The notes below the pieces were generated by a model. The model had not been told where the DNA came from and searched no databases. It was given only the letters and a program-made list of their open reading frames with translations. 64,000 bases of DNA, taken from assembly GCA_041389495.1 (NCBI GenBank), contig JAWKRT010000001.1, positions 2,108,001 through 2,172,000 on the forward strand. The letters are read 5' to 3'. Of this stretch, positions 7,790 through 16,046 are shown one piece after another. Within the stretch, counting starts at the first letter, position 1; each line of letters opens with the position of its first letter. A program made the translations under genes and the position numbers. Source of the stretch: Myxococcota bacterium (GTDB lineage: Bacteria; Myxococcota_A; UBA9160; UBA4427).

Positions 7790-8685
7790 GCGGGAGCGCG
7801 GTCGGCACGACGGCGGCGACGGACGGGACGGCGGCGCGCACCGACGACGGCGCGCTTCCGTTCGTCGAGATCCGCGGGCTGCACAAGCGGTTCGGCGCGA
7901 ACCGCGTGCTGCGCGGCGTCGACCTCGTCGTCCCGCGCGGCAGCGTGTTCACGATCCTCGGCGGCTCGGGCTCGGGCAAGAGCGTGCTGCTCAAGCACCT
8001 GGTCGGACTGCTGCGCCCCGACGCGGGACGCGTCGTCGTCGACGGCGTCGACGCGACGGCGTTCGGCGAGGCCGAGTGGATCCCCGTGCGCCGCCGCATC
8101 GGCTACGTCTTCCAGGGCGCCGCGCTGTTCGATTCGCTTGACGTCTACGAGAACCTCGCCTACCCGCTGCGCGAGCACGAGGACTGGCCCGAGGAGCGCA
8201 TCGCGCGGCGCGTCGCGCAGTGCCTCGAGGCGGTCGGGCTCGCGGGCGTCGAGCGCCGCATGCCCGCCGCGCTCTCCGGCGGGATGCGCAAGCGCGTCGG
8301 CGTCGCGCGCGCGATCGCGCTCGAGCCGAGCGCCATCCTCTACGACGAGCCGACGACCGGCCTCGACCCGGGCAACTCGCGCCGCATCGGGCGGCTCATC
8401 CGCTCGCTGCAGCAGCGCCTGCACGCGACGTCGGTCGTCGTCACGCACGATCTCGAGCTGTGCAAGACGATCTCGGACCGCGTGGCGCTGCTGCGCCACG
8501 GGGTCGTGTGCGAGGAGGGCTCGATCGAGGAGCTGCGGGCCGGCGCGCTGCCGGCCGTCGCCGAGTTCCTCGACGGCGAGGGCGAGGACGACGCGGCCGC
8601 CGCGCACGCGGAGGCGGGCGACGACGGTCCGGGCGACGGCGGGCCGGGCGACGAGAGCCGGAAGGAGGCGGAACGTGGACGGTGA
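7786..8685 (+). CDS. mlaF: ABC transporter ATP-binding protein, MlaF family
   Basis: This is the ATPase subunit of the Mla-type lipid transporter. All nucleotide-binding motifs are visible: Walker A G-G-S-G-S-G-K-S, Q-loop in V-F-Q-G-A-A-L-F-D-S-L, signature L-S-G-G-M-R-K-R, Walker B I-L-Y-D-E-P-T-T-G-L-D-P, and H-loop V-V-T-H-D. The pattern L-S-G-G-M-R-K-R-V and D-P-G-N-S are typical of MlaF rather than sugar or amino-acid importers. At 299 residues it is longer than the usual 265, because of a 20-residue N-terminal stretch and a C-terminal acidic glycine-rich tail of about 35 residues. The last 11 bases overlap mlaD. Confidence 0.95.
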   Translation: MSGSAVGTTAATDGTAARTDDGALPFVEIRGLHKRFGANRVLRGVDLVVPRGSVFTILGGSGSGKSVLLKHLVGLLRPDAGRVVVDGVDATAFGEAEWIPVRRRIGYVFQGAALFDSLDVYENLAYPLREHEDWPEERIARRVAQCLEAVGLAGVERRMPAALSGGMRKRVGVARAIALEPSAILYDEPTTGLDPGNSRRIGRLIRSLQQRLHATSVVVTHDLELCKTISDRVALLRHGVVCEEGSIEELRAGALPAVAEFLDGEGEDDAAAAHAEAGDDGPGDGGPGDESRKEAERGR

Positions 8686-9616
8686 GCGGCGGGTGCGCGT
8701 GATCGTCGGGGGCTTCGTCGTCGCGTGTCTCGCGGCGTTCGCGATCGTCGTCGTGTCGCTCTCGGCGGAGCGCGGCTTCTTCCGGCCGCGCTACCGGCTC
8801 GTCGCGCACTTCGAGAACGTGCTCGGCCTGCAGGCGAACGCGCCCGTGTGGCTCGCCGGCCGCGAGGTCGGCCGCGTCGAGAGCGTGCGCTTCGGCGAGC
8901 TCGGCGGGCGGCACCCGATCGAGGTCGAGCTGCGCATCGACATGGACGTGCAGGAGCTCGTGCGCGGCGACTCGACGGCGAGCGTCGGGACGATCGGGGT
9001 GCTCGGCGACTCGTACGTGGAGATCGGGATCGGCACGCTCTCCGCCGGGCCGCTGCGCGACGGCGACGAGATCGCGACCGTGACGCCCGTCGGGCTCGGC
9101 GCGCTGATCTCGAAGGCGGGCCTCGCGCTCGACTCGATCGCGTCGCTCGCGGAGGACGTCGACGGCGTGGTCGGACAGCTGCGCAGCGGCGAGCTCGGGC
9201 GCAATCTCGCCGAGACGGCGCACGCGCTGAACGACCTCGCGCTCGAGGTCCGCGACGGCGACGGCCTGCTGCACAGCCTCGTGTACGACAACTACGCGGG
9301 CGGAGGCGTCGAGAGCATCGAGCGCTCGCTCGCGTCGCTCGAGCACATCCTGAACGCCGTGCGCACGGGCGAGGGCATCCTGCACGACCTGATCTACAAG
9401 GAGACGAACGAGCAGGATCTCGTCGTCGAGGTGCTCGAGGCGGGTGCGCGCCTCAACTCCATCCTCGCGAAGGTCGACCGCGGCGAGGGCACGTTCGGGC
9501 TCATGCTGAATGACCCGACGCTCTACGAGGACCTGAAGATCCTCGTCGGCGGCGCGCAGCGGAGCGGCGTCGTGCGCTCGCTGATCCGCATGTCGGTGGA
9601 GTCGGGGCGTGAGTGA
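8675..9616 (+). CDS. mlaD: MCE-family protein, MlaD type
   Basis: This is the periplasmic substrate-binding MCE protein of the Mla transporter, anchored by one N-terminal membrane helix (about residues 9-29). The MCE domain follows (Y-R-L-V-A-H-F-E-N-V-L-G-L, then W-L-A-G-R-E-V-G-R-V, and S-V-G-T-I-G-V-L-G-D-S-Y-V-E-I). A C-terminal helical region of about 170 residues is predicted to form a tether or tunnel. The 313-residue length exceeds E. coli MlaD (183) and is closer to longer MCE proteins. The GTG start at 8675 is set by an AAGGAGG about seven bases upstream, lying inside the end of mlaF. Confidence 0.94.
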   Translation: MDGERRVRVIVGGFVVACLAAFAIVVVSLSAERGFFRPRYRLVAHFENVLGLQANAPVWLAGREVGRVESVRFGELGGRHPIEVELRIDMDVQELVRGDSTASVGTIGVLGDSYVEIGIGTLSAGPLRDGDEIATVTPVGLGALISKAGLALDSIASLAEDVDGVVGQLRSGELGRNLAETAHALNDLALEVRDGDGLLHSLVYDNYAGGGVESIERSLASLEHILNAVRTGEGILHDLIYKETNEQDLVVEVLEAGARLNSILAKVDRGEGTFGLMLNDPTLYEDLKILVGGAQRSGVVRSLIRMSVESGRE

Positions 9617-10034
9617 CGAGCGGCGACGCTGGAGCCTCGAGACGGCGCGCGCGCTGCTGCCCGAGGTGCGCGCGCGCACCGAGCGCGCCGTCCGCGAGTT
9701 CGAGGCGCTCGACGCCGAGCGGCGCGCGCTCGCGGAGCGGCCCGGGGCCGAGACGGGCGACGACGCCGACGAGGCGGGCGACGACGCGGCGCCCGCGGCC
9801 GACGAGGACGCGTTCGATGCCGGCGACGAGCGCGCGCGCGTGGAGGCGCGCCTGCGCGCGTGCATCTCCCGCTGGGTGCGCGAGATGGAGGCGCTCGGTC
9901 TCGAGGTGAAGGGCGCGTGGCTCGTCGACTTCGACAACGGCAGCGGGTACTACTGCTGGCGCTGGCCGGAGCACGACGTCGCGCACTTCCACGGCTACGA
10001 CGAGGGCTTCGCTTCGCGCGTGCGCATCCAGTGA
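9609..10034 (+). CDS. DUF2203 family protein
   Basis: This is a small cytoplasmic protein of unknown function. The N-terminal W-S-L-E-T-A-R-A-L-L-P-E-V opening and the C-terminal block (G-A-W-L-V-D-F-D-N-G-S-G, then Y-C-W-R-W-P-E and H-G-Y-D-E-G-F) match DUF2203. A 40-residue acidic, alanine-rich insertion (about 48-75) separates the two halves and is probably disordered. The GTG at 9609 overlaps the mlaD stop, making it the last gene of the lipoprotein-mlaEFD unit. It converges on the DUF3501 gene with only 25 bases between them. Confidence 0.85.
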   Translation: MSDERRRWSLETARALLPEVRARTERAVREFEALDAERRALAERPGAETGDDADEAGDDAAPAADEDAFDAGDERARVEARLRACISRWVREMEALGLEVKGAWLVDFDNGSGYYCWRWPEHDVAHFHGYDEGFASRVRIQ

Positions 10035-10059
10035 CGCGCGCGCCACGCCCGCGGCGACG

Positions 10060-11004
10060 CTAGGCGTCGGTCGAGGCCTCGAGCGAGACGACCTCGAGCG
10101 CGGCGCCGGCGTCCGCGGGCGCTGCGCGTCCGTCCGCCGCCGGGAACACCCCGACGACGCGCGCCGCGACTCCGCGCGCGGCGAGCGAGCCGGCGATCCC
10201 GCGCGCCTTCTCGAACAGCGCGGCCGCCACCGCGGGCTCGCAGTCGGCGAGCGAGGCGACGGCTGCGCGCGGCTCGACGCGCAGGTGCACGACGCGCCGC
10301 CGGAGCGCGGGCTCGACGACGCGCACGAGGGCGTCCTCCTCGAGCACGCGCACCGGAGCGGTCGGTGCGCCGGCGGGCACCGAGGACGGGTCGAGCAGCG
10401 ACGGCGTCTCGCCGCGCAGGTCGCGCCGCAGGCTCTCGCGCACTCCGCCCGCGAGCTCCGTCTCGAAGGCGTAGGCCGGGTGGTCGATCACGAGGCGCGC
10501 GGGCTCCGCGTCGTCGCTCGCGAGGAAGCGCGCGCGCGCGCCGTCGTCGAGCGGGAAGCGGAGGTAGTGGACGGCCGAGATGCGGTCGGCCTCCATCTGT
10601 CGCTCGTCGAAGCGCGCGCGCACGCGCGCGGCGCCGTCGCCGCGGCCGACGACGAGCGCGACGTGCGCGTCGATGCCGAGCAGGCGGTCGAGCTCGCTGC
10701 GGATGCGGCCCATCTCCGGGATCTCGATGAACAGCGTCGCCGCGAGCTCGTGCGAAGTGGGGAGGAGCTCGCCGTACACTTCGATCTCGTGCGCGAGCTT
10801 CGCGGGGTCGTCGATGCGCTCGACGCGCGCCATCTCGAGGATCTGGTAGCGGACGGTCTCGCGATCCTCGAAGACGAGCGAGACGAGCTCGCCGACGGCG
10901 ACGCGGCGATCGCGCTTGTGCGCGATCACGCGCGCGCGGTACGCGTCGCGCACGCGCTCGTAGCGCGCGCGGTCGAGGAGGTCGCTCGCGGCGAGCGCGC
11001 TCAC
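10060..11004 (-). CDS. DUF3501 family protein with C-terminal extension
   Basis: Residues 1 to about 200 match DUF3501 (E-R-V-R-D-A-Y-R-A-R-V-I-A-H-K-R-D-R-R-V, then G-E-L-V-S-L-V-F-E-D-R-E-T-V and Q-I-L-E-M-A-R-V-E-R). The function is unknown. DUF3501 genes often sit beside rubrerythrin and a CCG-type Fe-S oxidoreductase, as here, pointing to oxidative or redox defence; that link is from context only. The family is usually close to 195 residues. This protein is 314, with about 115 extra residues at the C-terminus that I cannot assign. The GTG start at 11004-11002 overlaps the Fe-S gene stop (GTGA). Confidence 0.85.
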   Translation of the reverse strand: MSALAASDLLDRARYERVRDAYRARVIAHKRDRRVAVGELVSLVFEDRETVRYQILEMARVERIDDPAKLAHEIEVYGELLPTSHELAATLFIEIPEMGRIRSELDRLLGIDAHVALVVGRGDGAARVRARFDERQMEADRISAVHYLRFPLDDGARARFLASDDAEPARLVIDHPAYAFETELAGGVRESLRRDLRGETPSLLDPSSVPAGAPTAPVRVLEEDALVRVVEPALRRRVVHLRVEPRAAVASLADCEPAVAAALFEKARGIAGSLAARGVAARVVGVFPAADGRAAPADAGAALEVVSLEASTDA

Positions 11005-12287
11005 GCTTCGTCGCCGCCGTACGCGCGGTGGAGCAGGACGATCGGGTGGAGCGCCTTGCGGCCGGTCGCCTCCTCGATGCGCAGCGCGGAGAGCGGGCAC
11101 TCGGTGGCGACGTGGTCGGCCTCGGCCGCCTCGATGCGTTCGAGCATGCGGCTCGCGACCTGCATCGACGCGTCGTGGAAGCGCGCCTGCATTCCCCACG
11201 TGCCGTCGACGCCCGAGCAGGCGTCGACGAGCACGACGTCCGCGCCGGCGGCCTTGAGCAGCGCGCGCGACGGGAAGCCGACGTTCTGCGCGCGCAGATG
11301 GCACGGGGCGTGGTAGGCGACGCGTCCGAGCGGCCGCGTGAAGTCGCGGTTCAGGCGCTTCTCCTTGCCGAGGCGGAGCAGGAACTCCATCAGGTCGATC
11401 GTCGCGTCGGCGACGCGGCGCGCGGCCTCCGTGCCGAGGAGCTTCGGGTACTCGTTGCGGATCAGCAGCGAGCAGGACGGCCCGGGCACGACGACGGCGG
11501 CGCCCGCCTCGACGTGGGGGAGCAGGTCGTCGACGTTGCGGCGCGCGTTCGCGCGCACGGCGTCGAGGTCGCCCGTGTCGGTGTGCGGCATGCCGCAGCA
11601 GCGCTCGTAGCAGACGTCGACGCGCACGTCGCTGCGCTCGAGGACGAGGACGGCGGCGCGCCCCGCGGCCGGGTCGCTGTAGTTCACGCTGCACGTGGTG
11701 AACAGGACGGCGCGCCCGTTCGCGCCCTCGGCGCGCGGGCCGCGCGCGCCGAACCAGCGATCGACCGTGTCGGACGTGTACGACGGCATCACCCAGTCGC
11801 GGTGGATGCCGACCGTCTTCTCCATCGCGACGCGCGACAGCCGGTTCGTGTTGGCGAGGTTGAGGAGCGCCGGCGCCGCGCGGCCGACCCTGCCGAGCAG
11901 ATCCGTGTTCGTCGCGAGGCGGCGGGAGAGCGGGACGCCGTCGCGCTTCGTGCGCACGAGCTGGTGGCGGCGCATGAGCTGCGGGAAGTCGACGTCCCAT
12001 TCGTGCGGCGGCGTGTACGGACAGTGGTTGAAGCACTGCTTGCAGTGGAAGCAGAGCTCGTTCACCTCGTCGAAGCCCGCCCGTGCGACGCCGGCGATCT
12101 CGTCGTCGGTCGCGTCGACGAGCTCGAAGAGCTTCGGGAAGGACGGGCAGAGGGGCAGGCAGCGGCGGCACTGGTGGCAGATGTCGCCGACGCGGCGGAG
12201 CTCGCGGAAGAGCGCGTCCTCGTCCCAGAAGCCCGGGTCGTCGTACGACCACTGCGACGTCGGGAGCTCGGGCGGGTCCACCTTCAT
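11001..12287 (-). CDS. Fe-S oxidoreductase, GlpC/HdrD-like
   Basis: This is a cytoplasmic or membrane-associated electron-transfer protein. The N-terminal part carries two 4Fe-4S ferredoxin motifs, C-H-Q-C-R-R-C-L-P-L-C-P at about 37-48 and C-F-H-C-K-Q-C-F-N-H-C-P at about 79-90. The C-terminal part has two cysteine-rich CCG-type segments, C-Y-E-R-C-C-G-M-P-H and a second where the CCG triplet reads C-S-G (D-A-C-S-G-V-D-G-T-W-G-M). The 428-residue length fits GlpC or HdrD relatives. No flavin or haem site is evident, so the electron donor must be another protein. It is coupled to DUF3501 and follows rubrerythrin. Confidence 0.9.
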   Translation of the reverse strand: MKVDPPELPTSQWSYDDPGFWDEDALFRELRRVGDICHQCRRCLPLCPSFPKLFELVDATDDEIAGVARAGFDEVNELCFHCKQCFNHCPYTPPHEWDVDFPQLMRRHQLVRTKRDGVPLSRRLATNTDLLGRVGRAAPALLNLANTNRLSRVAMEKTVGIHRDWVMPSYTSDTVDRWFGARGPRAEGANGRAVLFTTCSVNYSDPAAGRAAVLVLERSDVRVDVCYERCCGMPHTDTGDLDAVRANARRNVDDLLPHVEAGAAVVVPGPSCSLLIRNEYPKLLGTEAARRVADATIDLMEFLLRLGKEKRLNRDFTRPLGRVAYHAPCHLRAQNVGFPSRALLKAAGADVVLVDACSGVDGTWGMQARFHDASMQVASRMLERIEAAEADHVATECPLSALRIEEATGRKALHPIVLLHRAYGGDEA

Positions 12288-12342
12288 GCGCGCGACTCTA
12301 GCCCGCGGTGTCGCGGGGCCAAGGCGCGCGCGCGAAGCGAAG

Positions 12343-12370
12343 AGGGGAGGTGGCGCGCGCCACCTCCCCT
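12343..12370 (-). terminator. Perfect palindrome after rubrerythrin gene
   Basis: A 28-base perfect palindrome (AGGGGAGGTGGCGC and its complement, no spacer) lies about 75 bases past the rubrerythrin stop and 56 bases before the Fe-S gene start on the minus strand. It could be a partial terminator within the cassette. The downstream bases (CTTCGCTTCG) are not a T-run, so termination efficiency cannot be judged. Confidence 0.45.
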
Positions 12371-12444
12371 CCGTCTCTCGTCGCGCGTGCCGTGCGTGCG
12401 CGGCGGTCTCGCGCGCATCCGCGGCGCGCGCGAGCGCGCGCGGC

Positions 12445-12870
12445 TCAGAGCTCCTCGAGCCCGTCGAGCGCCTTCTGGAAGCGGCCGGCGTGAGACTTCT
12501 CGGCCTTCGCCAGCGTCTCGAACCAGTCGGCGACGTCGCCGAGGCCCTCGTCGCGCGCGGTCTTCGCCATGCCCGGGTACATCTCCGTGTACTCGTAGGT
12601 CTCGCCGGCGACCGCCGCGCCGAGGTTCGCGGACGTGTCGCCGATGGGCTTGCCCGTCGCCGGGTCGCCGGCGGCCTTGAGGAAGTCGAGGTGGCCGTGC
12701 GCGTGACCCGTCTCGGCCTCGGCCGTGTCGCGGAACAGGCCCCCGACCTCGGGGTAGCCCTCGATGTCGGCCTGCTTCGCGAAGTAGAGGTAGCGGCGGT
12801 TGGCCTGCGATTCGCCGGCGAACGCGTCCTTCAGGTTCTGGTGCGTCTTGGTGCCGTTGAGCTTCGCCAT
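12445..12870 (-). CDS. Rubrerythrin (diiron domain only)
   Basis: This is a non-haem diiron peroxidase that detoxifies hydrogen peroxide in the cytoplasm of anaerobes and microaerophiles. The ferritin-like core has the expected carboxylate helices: F-A-G-E-S-Q-A-N-R-R-Y, A-E-A-E-T-G-H-A, A-G-E-T-Y-E-Y-T-E-M-Y, and A-E-K-S-H-A-G-R-F. At 141 residues it lacks the C-terminal rubredoxin domain of classical rubrerythrin. An external electron donor is therefore needed; the neighbouring Fe-S oxidoreductase is an obvious candidate (inference). The ATG at 12870 follows an AGGAGA site. A 106-base gap separates it from the sulfatase gene. Confidence 0.95.
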   Translation of the reverse strand: MAKLNGTKTHQNLKDAFAGESQANRRYLYFAKQADIEGYPEVGGLFRDTAEAETGHAHGHLDFLKAAGDPATGKPIGDTSANLGAAVAGETYEYTEMYPGMAKTARDEGLGDVADWFETLAKAEKSHAGRFQKALDGLEEL

Positions 12871-12976
12871 GGAGTCTCCTGCGTGGTGGTGCGCGAGCGA
12901 CGGGCCCGCTCCTGCGGCATCGCTCGTCGGGTGGCTCGTGGGAGCGCGCCATGGTGGCCAAGCGGCGACGCTCGTG

Positions 12977-14461
12977 TCAATCGCGCGCGCGCCGCCGTGC
13001 GCGTCGCGCGCGCTCGCGGCGCGCGGTCGCGAGCGCGCTGCCGAGCGCGAGCAGCGCGGCCGCGCCCGCCGCACCGGATGGGCTCGCGAGCGTCGCGCTC
13101 GGCACGGGCAGGGCACCCGTCGTCGCGAGCGCGCGCGTGAGCGTGGCGAGTGCGGCGGACTCGCTCGCGTCGAGCGGGCCTCCGGCGAGCAGGTCGTTCG
13201 TCTCGTCGACGTCGGGCGCGCTCCCGCCGAGGTCGTACATCTCGATGCGCCGTTCGTCGTCCTGGGCCCATTCGATCAGCTTGTATCGGTCGTCGCGCAC
13301 TGCGCGGCCGTGCTTGCGCGACGGGTCGGGCGGGCCGCCGTTCGGCGTGAACGTCTCCGCGAACGCGTGCGTGCGCGCGGACGGCGCCGCCGGGTCGACG
13401 AGCTGCGCGGCGAAGCTGATCGAGCTCGGCGGCGCATCGCCGAGGCCGGCCAGCTCGAGCACCGTCGCAAACAGGTCCGAAGCCTGGACGAGCGCGTGCG
13501 AGACGCCGCCCACCGCACCCGGAGCGACGGCGCTCCCGCGCACGATCAACGGCGTGTGGATCCCCGATTCGTACAGCGTCGCCTTTCCCCGGTCGGGATC
13601 GGGCGGCTCGAGGACGTTCGCGGAGGTCCCGTTGTCCGAGACGACGATGACGGTCGTCGTGCTCCAGTCGACGTAGGTGAGGAACCGACCGAGCTCGCGG
13701 TCGACGGCTTCGGTGATCGCCTTCGAGCACTCGACCTTCGTCGCCGGCGTCGCGAAGCAGTTCGAGACGGCGAACGAGTGCAGGTAGGGCGGCGGGACGT
13801 GGAGCGGGACGTGCGCTGCGTTGAAGGCGAGCCACAGGAAGAAGGGCTCGCTGCCGTACAGGACGTCGATCGCGTCGTTCGTCGTGTCGGTGGTGAGGTA
13901 GGGGCGGTGCTCGCGCATCCAGCAGGAGCCGTCCCTGCACTTCACGTAACGGGAGTAGTTGCCACCGCTGTCGGCCGGGTTGCCGAGCGTGCCGCGATGG
14001 TGGTCGAAGCCGGACAGGAGCGGGTGGAGCCCCGTCGGCACGGGGTCGCCCGCCAGGTGCCACTTTCCGATCGCCTCGGTGCGATAGCCCGCCGCGCGCA
14101 GCCGCTTCGCGATCGTGTCGGCGTTCGGATCGAGCCCGATCGCGCGCGCCTCGCCGTCGGGGAAGATCACGCTCCCGACGCCGTGCTGCCATGGCTCGAG
14201 CCCCGTGAGTGCGGACGCGCGGAACGGCGAGCAGACGGGCTGCGCCCAGAAGCGGTCGAAGCGCACGCCCTGCGCCGCGAGCGCGTCGATGTGGGGGGTC
14301 GGTCCGGACGTCGCGCTGCCGAAGGCGCCGACGCGGTCGATTCCGATGTCGTCGAGCACGACGACGATCAGATTGGGCGGAGCGTCGGCATGCGCAATCG
14401 GCGCCGCGAGTGCGCGCAGCAGACCGAACGCCATCGCGAGGCCGAGCGAGCGCCGACCCAT
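12977..14461 (-). CDS. Secreted sulfatase (formylglycine-type) with C-terminal hydrophobic tail
   Basis: This is an arylsulfatase-family hydrolase predicted to be exported. The ATG at 14461 gives a signal peptide (M-G-R-R-S, then a hydrophobic run to about A-H-A-D-A at 27). The metal-binding L-D-D-I-G follows, then the sulfatase signature C-S-P-F-R at 77-81, whose Cys would become formylglycine. G-K-W-H-L and V-V-S-D-N-G-T metal/active-site motifs are present. The last 45 residues comprise a Pro/Ser stretch, an alanine/leucine hydrophobic segment and a cluster of about 11 arginines, resembling a C-terminal sorting tail without a PEP motif. The substrate is unknown. No maturase gene is in the window. 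Confidence 0.9.
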   Translation of the reverse strand: MGRRSLGLAMAFGLLRALAAPIAHADAPPNLIVVVLDDIGIDRVGAFGSATSGPTPHIDALAAQGVRFDRFWAQPVCSPFRASALTGLEPWQHGVGSVIFPDGEARAIGLDPNADTIAKRLRAAGYRTEAIGKWHLAGDPVPTGLHPLLSGFDHHRGTLGNPADSGGNYSRYVKCRDGSCWMREHRPYLTTDTTNDAIDVLYGSEPFFLWLAFNAAHVPLHVPPPYLHSFAVSNCFATPATKVECSKAITEAVDRELGRFLTYVDWSTTTVIVVSDNGTSANVLEPPDPDRGKATLYESGIHTPLIVRGSAVAPGAVGGVSHALVQASDLFATVLELAGLGDAPPSSISFAAQLVDPAAPSARTHAFAETFTPNGGPPDPSRKHGRAVRDDRYKLIEWAQDDERRIEMYDLGGSAPDVDETNDLLAGGPLDASESAALATLTRALATTGALPVPSATLASPSGAAGAAALLALGSALATARRERARRARRRARD

Positions 14462-14609
14462 GCAGCCGATTCCTCGGCGCGGGAGGGTGTGCCGGCGGCC
14501 GGCGGGTGGCAAGAGGAATCGCACGGGCGCGCCGCGCCCGCACGAGCCGGCCCGAAGCGAGGCCCGCGGACTGCGGCGGGCCTGCCGGTCCGCTGCCGCA
14601 GCGCGGGCG

Positions 14610-15050
14610 CTAGAAGAGCGCGGCGTCGAGCGAGAGCGCGCCGGGGCCCGCGATCAGGACGGCCGCGCAGATCGCCGCCAGGTTGATCGTGTACTCCGCG
14701 CCGGGCGGGTCGTTCGTGATCAGGTAGCCCGCGCCGCGGTGACCGACGGTGCCCGCGACGAGCATCGTGAAGATCAGCACCAGCGCCGCCGGGCGCGTGA
14801 AGAGCCCGACCGCGAGGAGCACTCCGCCGACGAGCTCGGAGAGCATCGCCATGCGCGCCTGCAGGGCCGCGAACGGAACGCCGAGGTCGGCGAGCCACGC
14901 GGCGAACCCGTCGAGGCTCCCGCTGCCGACCACGCCGAGCTTGCCGAGCGCGTGCACGACGAAGCAGGGCCCGATGAACAGGCGGACGACGAGCAGGGCG
15001 AGATCGACGGCGCCGTCGCTGCTCGCGGTCAACAGGCTCGACAGGTCCAT
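14610..15050 (-). CDS. DoxX family membrane protein
   Basis: This is a 146-residue integral membrane protein with four predicted hydrophobic segments. The DoxX pattern is clear: R-L-F-I-G-P-C-F-V-V-H-A-L-G-K-L, then M-A-M-L-S-E-L-V-G-G-V-L-L-A-V-G-L-F-T-R, and A-A-I-C-A-A-V at the end. DoxX relatives are linked to quinone-dependent redox or thiol chemistry in the membrane, but the function of most is unknown. The start is ATG at 15050 with GAGGAGAACCGCGC upstream. It lies 89 bases downstream of the HEAT-like gene stop and 148 bases upstream of the sulfatase start codon, so it may be its own unit. Confidence 0.85.
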   Translation of the reverse strand: MDLSSLLTASSDGAVDLALLVVRLFIGPCFVVHALGKLGVVGSGSLDGFAAWLADLGVPFAALQARMAMLSELVGGVLLAVGLFTRPAALVLIFTMLVAGTVGHRGAGYLITNDPPGAEYTINLAAICAAVLIAGPGALSLDAALF

Positions 15051-15139
15051 GCGCGGTTCTCCTCGTGCAGGGCGCGGGCGCGACGCGCGCGCGCGCGCTC
15101 CGTGCGGGCGGCCTTCGGTGAGCGGGCGCGCATTGGGTA

Positions 15140-16041
15140 TCACGCGCCGGTGCCGCGCGTCACGCCCTTCGCGCGGGCCGCGGCGCTCGCGAGGACGCCC
15201 GTGCGGTCGCGCGACGCCGCGCGCGCGAGGCGATCGGCGATGTGCGGGCGCAGCTCCGCACGCCGCGCCGCGATCGCGGCGAGCGCGAGGGCGGCGCGCG
15301 CGCGCAGCGCGTCGTCGCGCTCGCCCGGCTCCTCGGCGACGGCGAGCAGCGCGTCGATGAGCGCGGCGGGCGGGTCGTCGATGCGCGCGGCGACGGTCGC
15401 GGCCGCGCGTCGTTCGGCGGCGTCGCCGGCGCGCGCGGCGAGGCGCGCGCGCACGGTCTCCGGCAGCGCCGCGTCGTCCGGCGCGAGCTCGGCCCACGCG
15501 AAGAGCGCCATCCGCCGCGCCGCGGCGCTCGGCGCGTCCCCGCCGCGGCGTTCCCGGCGGCGCGCGCCACGCCGTTCGCGTCGTCGCCGCGCGCGAGCGC
15601 GGCGACGACGGCGGTCGCCGACGGCTCCGCGCGTCCGATCGCGACGATCGTGCGCACCGCGAGCCAGCGCGACTCTCCGTCGGCGTCGCCGAGCGCGTCG
15701 ACGCAGGCGGGAAGCCACCCCGGATCGGGCGGCGCGAGGCGCGCGAGCGCGCGCACGGCCGCGATGCGCGCGGGCCCGCGCGCACCGCGCAGGGCCCCGG
15801 CGAGCGCGCGCTCGACGGAGCGTCGCGTCGCGTCGCCCGCTGGGGGTGCACCGCCGCCCGCCGCGGCGATGGCGACGAGCGCGTCCGCAGCGGCGCGCCG
15901 CACGCCGGGCGCGGCGTCGCCGAGCGCGGCCGCGAGCGCCTCGACGAAGAACGCGGCGGCCGGGTCGCGCGACGCGCGACGGCAGGCGTCGCTGCGCGCG
16001 GCGGCGTCGCCGTCCCGCAGCGCGTCGGCGATCGCGGACAC
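15140..16041 (-). CDS. HEAT-repeat-like protein with apparent frameshift
   Basis: Two overlapping frames together encode one alanine- and arginine-rich helical-repeat protein. The upstream frame starts GTG at 16041 and encodes V-S-A-I-A-D-A-L-R-D-G-D and several HEAT-like A-V-R-A-L-A-R-L units. It loses sense after a C-run at 15538-15541. The downstream frame (about 130 residues to the stop at 15140) continues the same repeats (M-A-L-F-A-W-A-E-L, then A-A-A-T-V-A-A-R-I-D-D-P). One extra G in the coding-strand run of four would join them into about 300 residues. This may be an assembly error, a real frameshift or slippage. Helical repeats usually act as a protein-binding scaffold. The start follows the metallo-beta-lactamase gene by five bases. 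Confidence 0.65.
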
Positions 16042-16046
16042 GCCGC

